Source of the DNA: Pseudomonadota bacterium
GTDB lineage: Bacteria > Desulfobacterota > Desulfobacteria > Desulfobacterales > Desulfosarcinaceae
Length of the DNA stretch: 33,616 nt
Reading direction: 5' to 3'
Assembly (NCBI GenBank): GCA_023435265.1
Contig: JAEYRZ010000162.1
Span: 1-33,616, forward strand
Made by a program: the position numbers and the translations under genes. Of this stretch, positions 17,378 to 26,045 are shown piece by piece (positions within the stretch are counted from its first letter, which is position 1; each line of letters begins with the position of its first letter). The notes under the pieces are model-generated. The model was not told the DNA's origin. It saw only the letters and a list, made by a program, of their open reading frames with translations, and did not search any database.

Positions 17378-17401
17378 AGGGGCACGCCGCACCGTGCCCC
17401 T
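17378..17401 (-). other. strong hairpin between hdrA-gltD and mvhD
   Basis: The plus strand reads GGGGCACG (17379-17386), a six-base loop, then CGTGCCCC (17393-17400), with an extra A-T pair outside. It lies just past the hdrA-gltD stop. No T-run follows on the transcribed strand, so it looks more like an mRNA-stability or processing hairpin inside the operon than a terminator. Confidence 0.5.
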
Positions 17402-17406
17402 TCATT

Positions 17407-20400
17407 TCAGGCCTCCAATTGTTTAAGGGCATCGAAAATGCCGTCCATTTCCGCAAACACCTGCCGGCTCTTGAAGTGCCGGCTGCCGGCGGCGCCGCTG
17501 GGACAGAACGCCGAGCAGCTTCCACAGCCCTTGCATACCGCGGGGTTGATTTCCGACACGCCCTTGCGCGCATTGAAGCTGATCGCGCCGTAGGGGCACA
17601 GCCCGATGCACATTTGGCAGCCCACGCAGATATCGGGATCGATGGCCGAAATCGTCGGCGCCACCGCGACCTGGCCGCGCGTTGCCAGGGAAAGCGCTTT
17701 GGCCGCGGCACCCGACGCCTGGGCGACGGTGTCCGGAATATCCATCGGCTTTGCACAGCATCCGGCAAGAAATATGCCGTCCGTGGCGGTGTTGAGAGGG
17801 CCCAGCTTGGGGTGTTCTTCCAGGAAGAAGCCGTCCGCGCCCTGGTTCACTCCGAAGACGCGCCCCACCTGGGCGGCGTCCGCACGGGCCTCGATGGCCG
17901 TGCACAGCACCGCCATATCCACCGGCACGCGCACGCGCCGGCCCAGCAGCGTATCTTCGGCCACTGCGATCAAAAAACCTTCTTCTTCGGCAGTCAGCGC
18001 CTGGTCGGTGATTTCCGCAACCTTGCCGCGGATGAAAACTGTACCCTCCTCCTGGCAGCGCCGGTAGAACTCCTCGTAGCCCTTGCCGAAGCAGCGCATG
18101 TCGATGTAGAAGCTGTACACCGGCGTGTCGTGGCCGACCTTCTCCTTGATGAGGTGCGCATACTTGAGCGCATACATGCAGCAGACGCGCGAGCAGTATT
18201 CGTGATAGTTGACATCGCGGCTGCCGATGCAGTGCAGAAGGGCCACGCTGCGCGGCGGACGATTGAAAGCGCCGTTTTCGTCGCGCGTCAGGATGCGGCC
18301 GCCGGTGGGTCCGGTTGCGTTGCTCAGGCGTTCGAATTCCAGGGCCGTGAAGACGTTGCGCAGGCGGCCGTAGCCGAACGGTTTGAGGGGCGTGGGATCG
18401 AGGATGTCATAGCCGGTGGCTAGAATGACGCTGCCGACGTTGAGTTCGAGTTCCCCGGCGGCCATTGCGTGGTCGATCGCCTTGGCCTCGCACACCTTGA
18501 CGCACTCCAGGCATTCGCAGCAATCGCCGCAGTTCAGGCAGCGGGACGCCTCGGCGTGCGCCTGTTCCGCGCTCAGGGAAGACTCCACTTCGTCAAAGCT
18601 TGTAATGCGCGTTCGGGGCGCGAGGTGACTTTGCCGCGCCCTCGGAGCGGGCGGCATTTTCCCGGGAATCGGCGCCCAGTCGGCCTGCGCCGGCGGCTGC
18701 ACCTCCGGTTCTGGCGGCGCAAGATCCCGGCCGCTCAAAAAAGCCTCCATGGCGGCGACCGCCCGGTGGGCGGCGGCAACTGCTTCGATCACGGTCGCCG
18801 GACCGCTGACCAGGTCGCCGGCGGCGAAAACGTCCGGCAGGCGGGTCCGGCCGGTGTGGCGGTCGGCTTTGAGCGTGTTGCGTTCGGTCCACCCCATATC
18901 GGCGATTGCGGCGGGATCGCCCTGCTGCCCGATGGCCGGGATCACGGCATCGCATTCGATGGTGAACCCGGAGCCCTCGACGGGGATCGGCCGGCGACGG
19001 CCGCTGGCGTCGGGTGGTCCGAGCGCCGCACGCAGGCAGACCAGCCCGCAGACGCGCCCGCCGTCACCCAGGATACGCACCGGGATGGTCAGGTATTCGA
19101 AGCCGACGCCTTCTTCCCGCGCGCCTTCGATTTCATCGGCATAGGCCGGCATCTCCGTTGCCGTGCGGCGGTATACGATCGTGACCCGGTCGCTGCCCAG
19201 GCGTTTTGCGGCGCGCGCCGCATCGACGGCCACATTGCCGCCGCCGATGACGACCACGCGGTCGCCGGGTTTGGCCCGGGCCTGCAGGTTGACCTCCCGC
19301 AGAAAGGCGACCGCGTCGATGACCCCGTCCATTCCGGTTTCGCCCGGAATGTGCAGGGCCAGTCCGCGGTGGGCCCCGATGGCGACGAAAACCGCCTTGA
19401 AGCCCTGTTGCCGCAAGTCGTCCAGCGTAAAATCCCTGCCCAGCCGTTGCCCCGTGCGCACGGTGATGCCGTGGCGCAGGATATGGTCGATCTCCCGGTC
19501 CAGCACCTGCGGCGGCAGCCGGTAATCGGGAATGCCCACGCGCAGCATGCCGCCCAACCGGTCGAGTGCTTCGAACAGGGTGATCGGGTAGCCTTTGAGG
19601 GCCAGATAATAGGCCACGGTCAGCCCCGCCGGCCCCGAGCCGACGACCGCCACCTTCCCGGCGCGCGGTTCGATTTCCGGCGCGGGCAGATCGGCGAGAT
19701 TTACCTGATCGGCGGCAAAACGCTTCAGCGCCCGAATGGCCACCGGTGCGTCGACCTCTGCGCGGCGGCACCCCGCCTCGCAGGGGTGCGGGCAGACCCG
19801 GCCCAGGGTGCCGGGCAGGGGCAGGCGCTCCATGATCAGCTGAAGCGCTTCGCGGTATTTGCCCTGGCCGATCAACTGGACATAGCCCTGGACGTTGATG
19901 CCCGCCGGACACGTCCCCACGCAGGGCGCACGGTCCTTTTTTTCGATGGTGTAGGTGATGGGAATGGCCTGCGGGAAGGTGCGGCCGATGGCCTTGCGCG
20001 TGCCCAGGGCCTGGTCCCAGGAATTGGGCAGTGAAACCGGACAAACCTTGGCGCACTCGCCGCAGCCGGTGCACACCCCCTCTTTGATGTACCTTGGCTT
20101 GCGGCGGACGGTGACCGTGTAGTTGCCCACGAATCCCGATATGGCGGTGACCTCGCTCAACGAAAAAAGCTGGATGTTGGCGTTCTGGGCCACTTCGACC
20201 ATTTTGGGCGTGCCGATGCAGGCCGCGCAGTCCAGGGTCGGAAAGGTCTTGTCGAACTGCAGCATGTGGCCGCCGATGGTGCTGTCGCGCTCCACAAGGT
20301 AGACCTTGTGTCCGCCCTGGGCGATGTCCAGTGCGGCCTGCATGCCGGCGATGCCGCCGCCCACCACCAGCATATCCGGATTGACCGGCGCATACCGGGT

Positions 20401-20803
20401 CGTCAGGGATTGATGGAACCGCACGCGGTTGACCGCCGCGGCCGCCAGGCTTTTCGCCTTGGCGGTGGCCTGATCGGTGTCGGCGGTGACCCAGGAGACC
20501 TGTTCGCGCACCGACGCCATTTGGAAGAAATAAGGGTTGAGGCCCGCGCGCTCGCAGGCCGCCATGAAGGTCTTGCCGTGCAGGCGGGGCGAGCAGGATG
20601 CCACCACCACACGGTTGAGGTCCAGTTCCGCGATATCCTTCTCGATCATCGCCTGGCCCGGATCGGAGCACATGAACTTGTAATCGCGCGCCACGACCAC
20701 GTCCCGAAGTCCCCCGCACGAACTCGGCCACCTCCTCGACACGCACGCGGTACGCGATATTGATGCCGCAATGGCAGATGTAGAATCCGACACGAATGCT
20801 CAT
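17407..20803 (-). pseudogene. hdrA: HdrA fused to a GltD-like NAD(P)H oxidoreductase module, with a one-base frameshift near the start
   Basis: Reconstructed length is about 1131 residues. ATG 20803 gives MSIRVGFYICHCGINIA (HdrA N-domain). The frame changes within a G5 run at 20711-20715 (minus strand), and removing one G joins AEFVRG to LRDVVVARDYKFMCSDPG. Then come the Rossmann motif VVGGGIAG and a ferredoxin motif CTGCGECAKVCP. A complete GltD-like block follows at about 290-695, with CPAGINVQGY, VVGSGPAG and VIGGGNVAVDAAR. HdrA resumes with a Cys-rich cluster (CLNCGDCCECLECVKVC), CSRVCC, and two C-terminal clusters (CVGCQMCIGLCP, CKGCGSCSAFCP). The GltD block should bind NAD(P)H and FAD, making this the pyridine-nucleotide entry or exit point of the complex. 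The ATG overlaps the receiver gene stop by four bases (ATGA). With such complete downstream domains, a sequence error is a strong alternative to true inactivation. Confidence 0.85.
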
Positions 20804-21234
20804 GGGCCCCCTTTCGGCGGGATTTCGGCAGTCGGCGCCGCCAGGCGGTTGACCGCCGCGAGAAAATCCTCGGCTTCAGGCGGTTTGGAGAGAAAGGCAT
20901 CCGGCTCGGGCAGTCGTTTTTTGCCCGAGCCGGTGGCGTAAAGGCGCGAACCATCCAGTGCACGGCGGGTGATGGAGGCCAGCAGAACGACCGGTATACG
21001 GCGCAGCAGGGGATCGGACTTCAGGGCCGTATAAATCGCCTGGGCCTGATCGTCCGGCAGCATTGCATCCAGCACGATCAACCCCGGCTGCTCCCGGCGT
21101 GCCGCGGCCAGACTCTGGTCGGCATTGCCGGCCGCAATCGGTTCATACCCATGACTGCGCAGCAGGTTGGCGATGTAGATCCGGACATCGGATTCATCCT
21201 CGATCACCAGGATTTTCGTCCCGACGGCAGGCAC
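20800..21234 (-). CDS. stand-alone response-regulator receiver protein
   Basis: This 144-residue single-domain receiver has E12-D13, phospho-acceptor D56 in VLDAMLPDD and a C-terminal FLSKP Lys. The Thr/Ser switch appears as Ser in LLASITRR. There is no output domain, so it should act by protein contact or as a relay intermediate. GTG 21234 is the start: AAGGAGGT precedes it by six bases. It is the first gene of the hdr operon, directly behind the sigma54 promoter, and its stop overlaps the hdrA-gltD start (ATGA). That coupling suggests it acts on the Hdr complex or on the kinase upstream. Confidence 0.92.
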   Translation of the reverse strand: MPAVGTKILVIEDESDVRIYIANLLRSHGYEPIAAGNADQSLAAARREQPGLIVLDAMLPDDQAQAIYTALKSDPLLRRIPVVLLASITRRALDGSRLYATGSGKKRLPEPDAFLSKPPEAEDFLAAVNRLAAPTAEIPPKGGP

Positions 21235-21281
21235 CTGCCACCTCCTTTTGTGAGATCTGCGACGTCGCCGGGTATATAGGG

Positions 21282-21297
21282 AGCACGGCCTGTGCCA
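21282..21297 (-). promoter_or_regulatory. sigma54 promoter of the receiver-hdr operon
   Basis: The minus strand reads TGGCACAGGCCGTGCT. It matches the -24/-12 pattern with GG and GC at exactly the right spacing, the -12 element being GTGC rather than TTGC. A start site near 21271 would give a leader of about 35 bases before GTG 21234. A sigma54 activator gene and palindromic sites lie upstream. Confidence 0.7.
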
Positions 21298-21402
21298 GGA
21301 CCTGAAAAATGGACAATACTCCGAAATTGCTCGCTATAGTGTAGGGGAGGGAATATCGCGGAATTGATGCACGTGTCGCATGCGCGGGGCGGGAGAAGAA
21401 CT

Positions 21403-21416
21403 AATATTTAAATATT
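21403..21416. promoter_or_regulatory. AT-only palindrome, possible bending site
   Basis: AATATTTAAATATT is a perfect 14-base palindrome of A and T in otherwise GC-rich DNA. It lies between the upstream palindrome and the sigma54 promoter, where an IHF-type bend would be expected. No strict IHF consensus is seen. Confidence 0.4.
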
Positions 21417-21421
21417 TCAGC

Positions 21422-21441
21422 TTGATGCAATATTGCATCAA
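21422..21441. promoter_or_regulatory. 20-bp perfect palindrome, likely enhancer (UAS) site
   Basis: TTGATGCAATATTGCATCAA is perfectly symmetric. Its centre is about 160 bases upstream of the predicted sigma54 start site, a usual distance for an enhancer-binding protein. A weaker related site (TTGATGCACGTGTCGCAT) lies at 21364-21381. The sigma54 activator gene ends about 56 bases further upstream and is the obvious candidate to bind here. Confidence 0.6.
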
Positions 21442-21466
21442 ATGCAACAAAGCCCGTCCCGGCACC

Positions 21467-21503
21467 AACCATTCAACCCGTCGAACCGATAAACCGGTTA
21501 ACC
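21467..21503 (-). repeat. GGTT motif array with 8-9 nt period at the activator gene stop
   Basis: AACC on the plus strand occurs at 21467, 21475, 21484, 21492 and 21500, so GGTT on the coding strand has steps of 8, 9, 8 and 8. It starts in the last codons of the sigma54 activator and continues past its stop. This is the most regular of the three arrays. Confidence 0.6.
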
Positions 21504-23225
21504 CTGATACCGGCGCATTTTCCGCCACAGCGTGCTGCGGTCCATGCCCAGAGCTCTGGCCGCTTTGCCCCGGTGGCCGTTGAAGCGCGCCAACGCCTCT
21601 GAAATGGCCCGTGCCTCCGCATTCGAATCTGATGCCGGTGCATCCGAGAGCCGAAGCATCCGGTCGGGTCTTCTGGGAAGATGGACATATTCGGGAAGGT
21701 GCCGCGGCTGCAGGGGCCCCCGTGGCGACAGGATCAAGGCGTGTTCGAGTATATTTTCCATCTCGCGGACATTGCCGGGAAAAGGATAGTTGAGCAGGAT
21801 CTGCATCGCTTCCGCGGCGATGAACGGAGGCGACAGCGCACGGGCGGCGCAGAGCCGGCGCAGGATGTGGCGGATCAGGAGCGGCAGGTCGTCGCGGCGT
21901 TCGCACAGGGGCGGCAGTTCCATGCGCACGACATTCAGGCGGTAGTAAAGGTCTTCCCGGAACTGCCGCCTGGCGACCAGTTGATCCAGTTGGCGGTTGG
22001 TGGCCGAGACGATGCGCACGTCGACCTTGAGCGTATGCCGGCCCCCCAGCGGATAGAATTCCTTGTCCTCCAGGACCCGCAGCAGCTTCGCCTGGAGTGA
22101 AAGAGGCAGATCCCCGATCTCGTCGAGGAAAATGGTACCACCGTCGGCCTCCTGAAAGCGCCCCGGTTTATCGCGCTCGGCGCCTGTGAAGGCGCCTTTG
22201 GCATATCCGAAAAATTCCGATTCGAGCAGGCTCTCCGGTATGGCGGCGCAATTGATCTTGACCCAGGGTTTGTCCGCCCGCGGGCTGTTTGCGTGGATTA
22301 TCTTGGCCAGAAGGTCCTTGCCCGTGCCGGTGGGGCCTTCGATCAAAACGCTGGCGGAACTGGCCGCCACCACCGGGATCATTTCAAAAAGGCGCTGCAT
22401 GCGCGGGCTTTTGCCGATCATGTCGGCGAAGGTATAACGCCGGTTGATGGCCTGGTTGAACTGCTGAACCAGCGTCATGTCCTGAAAGGTCGCCAGCCCC
22501 CCGAGGACGGCGTTTTTTTCATCGCGCAGGGCCATGTAGTTGGCGCGGATCGGAATTTCACCGCCATCCTTGTCGATCAGGCGCCCCCACTGGTAGCTTC
22601 GCGGCCGCCCCCTTCCGATGGCTTCCCTAAGAAGGCAGACATCGCGGGCGGTCTCGCTCTCGAAGATCATCGCGCAGGGCTTGCCCAGCACTTCGCTGCG
22701 GTCGTAGCCCGATACACTCTCGGCGGTGGTGTTGAAGAAGGTGATCAGGCCGCCCCGGTTGACGGTGAATACCCCTATGTCGAGGCTGTCGAGAATATTT
22801 TTCAGGCTGCGCTCTTCATAGCGCAGCCGGTTGATCAGATCGCTGATCGGGGAATGGTCCTGCAGGATGGTCAGACATCCCGCCACCCGCAGGTCTGCGG
22901 TGTAGACAGGCGTGGCGATGCGGGTGACCTGATAGGGGCTTTCCGATTCGTCGGCCGGCAGGGTGGCATGGTTCTGAACGGCGCCCTCGCCGCCGCTGAC
23001 AATGCAGTTCACCATGCACGGAACACCGGTGAAGACTTCACGGCAGTCGCGCTGCAGCACCTCGCCGGCGCGCAGGCCGATCAGGGCCTGGGCGCAGTGG
23101 TTGATGGCCGTGATGCGATGATCCAGATTGACGGTGAACGCCCCCACATTGAGTTCATCCAGCACATCGAGCCATTGGCGGCAGGAAACGCTCAATGGAT
23201 CTGTATCGTGTGGCGTCCGGCTCAT
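21498..23225 (-). CDS. sigma54-dependent transcriptional activator with two PAS domains
   Basis: A 575-residue enhancer-binding protein. Two PAS domains (about 17-125 and 140-255) take the place of a receiver, the first with scattered Cys (VPCMVNC). The AAA+ domain follows, with Walker A GPTGTGKD at 297-304 and an intact GAFTGA loop at 344-349 that contacts sigma54. A Fis-type helix-turn-helix ends the protein (KAARALGMDRSTLWRKMRR). The start is ATG 23225 with GAGG upstream; the frame extension to 23441 overlaps the kinase gene. It follows the kinase gene by 31 bases and is probably co-transcribed with it. Position and the nearby palindrome suggest it activates the hdr operon, which is inference. 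Confidence 0.93.
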   Translation of the reverse strand: MSRTPHDTDPLSVSCRQWLDVLDELNVGAFTVNLDHRITAINHCAQALIGLRAGEVLQRDCREVFTGVPCMVNCIVSGGEGAVQNHATLPADESESPYQVTRIATPVYTADLRVAGCLTILQDHSPISDLINRLRYEERSLKNILDSLDIGVFTVNRGGLITFFNTTAESVSGYDRSEVLGKPCAMIFESETARDVCLLREAIGRGRPRSYQWGRLIDKDGGEIPIRANYMALRDEKNAVLGGLATFQDMTLVQQFNQAINRRYTFADMIGKSPRMQRLFEMIPVVAASSASVLIEGPTGTGKDLLAKIIHANSPRADKPWVKINCAAIPESLLESEFFGYAKGAFTGAERDKPGRFQEADGGTIFLDEIGDLPLSLQAKLLRVLEDKEFYPLGGRHTLKVDVRIVSATNRQLDQLVARRQFREDLYYRLNVVRMELPPLCERRDDLPLLIRHILRRLCAARALSPPFIAAEAMQILLNYPFPGNVREMENILEHALILSPRGPLQPRHLPEYVHLPRRPDRMLRLSDAPASDSNAEARAISEALARFNGHRGKAARALGMDRSTLWRKMRRYQG

Positions 23226-23256
23226 GATCGAACCTCGAATGCTTCGGGCCGCCTGC

Positions 23257-24804
23257 TTAGAGCGCAGCCGGCAGCTTGATGGTGAAGGTGGCGCCCCGGC
23301 CGGGCGCGCTCTCGACCGCGATGGTGCCGTGATGGCGCTCGATGATGCCGTAAGTCGTGGAGAGCCCCAGTCCCGTGCCCTGTCCTTCCTGCTTGGTGGT
23401 GAAAAAGGGTTCGAAGATGTGCGGCCGGTGTTCTTCCGCAATTCCGACGCCGTTGTCCTGAACCGACAGCATCACGGTGCGGCTGTTCTCCCGCGCGGCC
23501 CGCAACACCAGTTTGCCGCCCTCGGGCATGGCGTCGATGGCGTTGAAGATCAAATTGATCAGGCATTGCTGCAACTGGTTGGCATCGCCGCTGATATGCG
23601 GCAGACCGGGGGCGATCTCCGTCGACAACGCGATATTTCCCAGCTCCAGCCGATGGCGGCTCAGGACGACGCAGCGGCCCAGCAGTTCGGCGATATCCAC
23701 CGGCCCGAAAAGCGCCGGAGATTTGCGGGCGAACATCAAAAGGCTGCTCACGATCCGCGCGCAGCGGTCGACTTCTTTTTCAACCGTCGCCAGGTAGCGG
23801 CCGAATTTCTCCGTCTTTTCTTTGCCGGGGTCGCCGGTGGAGATGATCCGCGCCATCAGCCGGATGTAATTGAGCACCGCGGAGAGCGGATTGTTGATCT
23901 CATGGGCCACGCTGGCCGCGAGCCGGCCCAGCGACATCATCTTGTCCTGGTGCAGGATGCGCGCCTGATCGGACATCTGCCGCTCCAGGCGGCGGATCTG
24001 ACGCAGATCGCGGATAAAGCAGACCAGGCCTTCGCAGCGCCCCTGCTCCATCAGCCGTGTGGCGCTCAATTGTACGGGGATGAACGCGCCGTTTCCCGTC
24101 CGCATACGGGTTTCGAAAAGGGCCAGTTGGTGGGGGCCGCCATACTCCGCGTCATTCAATGCGTTCTGAATGCGGTCCAGTTGATCGCTTTCGAACAGCT
24201 GGGCAAGGGTCATCCGATGCAGAACCTCTTTGCGCGGATACCCCAGCATACGTTCCAGGCTGCGGTTGAACGTGATGACGCGCTCCCGGTCATCGCAACC
24301 CAGGATCCCGTCCATGGAACTCTCGATCAATTTTTGCTGATAGTCGAAGGTGGCCAGCAATTCCCGGGTCGTCTCGTTCCAGCCTTCTTCGAGAAAACGG
24401 GTGTAATCCTGCAGCTTCCTGCGGTTGCTGGAGCGCTCCTTGGCACGTTCGAGGGCGATCATCAGAGCGCCATGATCGACCGGCTTGGTGATGAAATCCG
24501 AGGCGTCGAGCTGCAGCGATTTGATCGCCAGGGCCATTTCACCGAACGCGGTGGCCACGATGACTTCGATTTGAGGGTGATGCCGCTTGAGATGCTCGAG
24601 GACCTGAATGCCGTCCATGCGCGGCATGCGGATGTCGGTGAGCACGATGTGGGGATCGAATTTAGGGCAGCGTTCTATCCCGTCCCGGCCATCGACCGCA
24701 GTCTCGATGATGTATCCCGCGTCCTTCAAGGAAAGCCCGACGATTTCGCGGATGTCCGGTTCGTCGTCGATAATGAGAATACGCCAATCGGCGTTGGAGG
24801 GCAT
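23257..24804 (-). CDS. receiver-PAS-histidine kinase
   Basis: A 515-residue soluble protein. The N-terminal receiver has D13-D14, phospho-acceptor D57 in TDIRMPRMDG and FITKP. A PAS domain follows (FNRSLERMLGYPRKEV), then HisKA with AHEINNPLS (H301), then a GHKL ATPase (NLIFNAIDAM, DNGVGI, GQGTGLGLS). It has no membrane segment, so it senses an internal signal. The start is ATG 24804 with AGGAGG six bases before, and a near-consensus sigma70 promoter lies just upstream. It precedes the sigma54 activator, which has no receiver of its own. The phosphoryl target is therefore likely a separate receiver, for instance the one opening the hdr operon or the one inside HdrA. Confidence 0.93.
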   Translation of the reverse strand: MPSNADWRILIIDDEPDIREIVGLSLKDAGYIIETAVDGRDGIERCPKFDPHIVLTDIRMPRMDGIQVLEHLKRHHPQIEVIVATAFGEMALAIKSLQLDASDFITKPVDHGALMIALERAKERSSNRRKLQDYTRFLEEGWNETTRELLATFDYQQKLIESSMDGILGCDDRERVITFNRSLERMLGYPRKEVLHRMTLAQLFESDQLDRIQNALNDAEYGGPHQLALFETRMRTGNGAFIPVQLSATRLMEQGRCEGLVCFIRDLRQIRRLERQMSDQARILHQDKMMSLGRLAASVAHEINNPLSAVLNYIRLMARIISTGDPGKEKTEKFGRYLATVEKEVDRCARIVSSLLMFARKSPALFGPVDIAELLGRCVVLSRHRLELGNIALSTEIAPGLPHISGDANQLQQCLINLIFNAIDAMPEGGKLVLRAARENSRTVMLSVQDNGVGIAEEHRPHIFEPFFTTKQEGQGTGLGLSTTYGIIERHHGTIAVESAPGRGATFTIKLPAAL

Positions 24805-24831
24805 GGCGTGCCTCCTGATTCGAATGGATTG

Positions 24832-24860
24832 ATTATAGAAAGCGCAAGACCGGGAGTCAA
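24832..24860 (-). promoter_or_regulatory. near-consensus sigma70 promoter of the kinase-activator operon
   Basis: On the minus strand TTGACT (24855-24860) and TATAAT (24832-24837) are separated by exactly 17 bases. The predicted start site is about 20 bases before ATG 24804. The match is close to the ideal consensus, implying strong or constitutive expression of the regulators. Confidence 0.85.
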
Positions 24861-25026
24861 TACAGGGCCTTGTCCGGAGGGCTCTGAGCTTCTGGTCCAT
24901 GTTCGGCATGGAGACGCGAACCTGCCAAGTGGTGTTGCGTCTGGCGTTTTGCGATCGGCTGAACTATGGTGTGTGACGAGGATCCGCAGCGCAGGAATTT
25001 TTAGTCCGCTTTGGAATCGAACCGCC

Positions 25027-25986
25027 ATGCGTTCTCAAGACGCCATCATCGAACAAATGTCCCGGCTGATGCCCGACAGCTGGTCGGTATCCGACCTGCG
25101 CATCCACAAGGACGCTACCGATTATTTCAACATCACCTATGGTGACGTCCTGCTGCTGGGCGACAACGCCTACCTGATCCGCAACAATGCCCGCGAGGGA
25201 CGTTTCGGAATCGATGACGAAGTCAAACATTGGGTCAAGCGCGCCGTCGCTTTGGATTCCGGCGAGATGTGCATCGTCAAACTGGTTTTCTATGAAAAAT
25301 TCATGACCCGCATCGGGGGCCTCACTTTTGAGTGCTTCCGCAGCCCGCGCAAGGAGGCGCGGATTCTGGCGCTGGTGCGCGACGACCCCCGGTTCATGCA
25401 GGGCGTCACACTGGCCGACGAAAAGGAAAATCCCATCCGGGTGCTTGAATTCATCAGCGGCAGGACACTGGCCCAGCACATCGACGGCATGGCGCTGGAT
25501 CACGAACGCTATTTCAGCGAGAAGCTGCCCGGGATTCTCGAAAACTTCCTCCGCAGCGTCAAGGCCATCCGCTTTCTGCATGACCATGGAGAAAAACACG
25601 GCGACATCCGCAGGGATCACATTCTGATCGACAGCAAGACCGGAGCGTACCGCTGGATCGATTTCGACTACAACTACCGCCATCGTGAAAATATTTACGC
25701 CTACGATTTGTTCGGCCTGGGTAATATCCTGGCCTTCATCGTCGGCAAAGGGGATCTGCTGGTCAGCGATTTGCAGCAAAAAGCGCCGGAGGTTCTGGAT
25801 CGCCTGAGCGAAGAAGATTTCAATATCGTTTTTCACAACAGGGTGGTCAATCTGAAAAAGATTTACCCCTATATACCGGCTGCGCTGAACGATATCCTGC
25901 TGCATTTCAGCAATGGCGCCAAATGGTTTTACGAGCATACCAGCCAGTTGATCAGCGATCTGGAAGGCGCGCTGCAGGAAATCTGA
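25027..25986 (+). CDS. protein-kinase-like protein (Ser/Thr kinase fold)
   Basis: A 319-residue protein. Kinase-fold landmarks are visible: candidate ATP-anchoring Lys K85 in CIVKLVF; a catalytic loop HGDIRRDHI with D193; and a metal-binding triad D212-F213-D214 in WIDFDYNY, where classical kinases have DFG. A hinge-like LEFISGRTL lies between. The Gly-rich loop is not obvious. It has no membrane segment. The frame is open far upstream, but that part is antisense to the kinase gene; I chose ATG 25027, whose ribosome site is weak. A UspA gene follows 59 bases later, suggesting a stress-signalling pair. Whether it phosphorylates proteins or small molecules cannot be told. Confidence 0.72.
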   Translation: MRSQDAIIEQMSRLMPDSWSVSDLRIHKDATDYFNITYGDVLLLGDNAYLIRNNAREGRFGIDDEVKHWVKRAVALDSGEMCIVKLVFYEKFMTRIGGLTFECFRSPRKEARILALVRDDPRFMQGVTLADEKENPIRVLEFISGRTLAQHIDGMALDHERYFSEKLPGILENFLRSVKAIRFLHDHGEKHGDIRRDHILIDSKTGAYRWIDFDYNYRHRENIYAYDLFGLGNILAFIVGKGDLLVSDLQQKAPEVLDRLSEEDFNIVFHNRVVNLKKIYPYIPAALNDILLHFSNGAKWFYEHTSQLISDLEGALQEI

Positions 25987-26045
25987 TGTTCGGCGGGCGG
26001 CGTTGCGGATGCCGCGCGTATCCGTAAAAAGGGAAGGAGGAGCAA

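Noticed and set aside
13932..17593. Long plus-strand frames opposite the tandem hdrA, frhB-like and mvhD genes
   Set aside because: No domain motifs, and His/Gln/Arg-rich composition; they mirror well-supported minus-strand genes.
21304..21340. Plus-strand TGGACA and TATAGT pair
   Set aside because: The spacing of 19 is long and it would point into the 3' end of an opposite-strand gene.
23128..25026. Upstream extension of the kinase-like gene
   Set aside because: It is antisense to the receiver-PAS-kinase gene; the protein-like sequence begins at ATG 25027.
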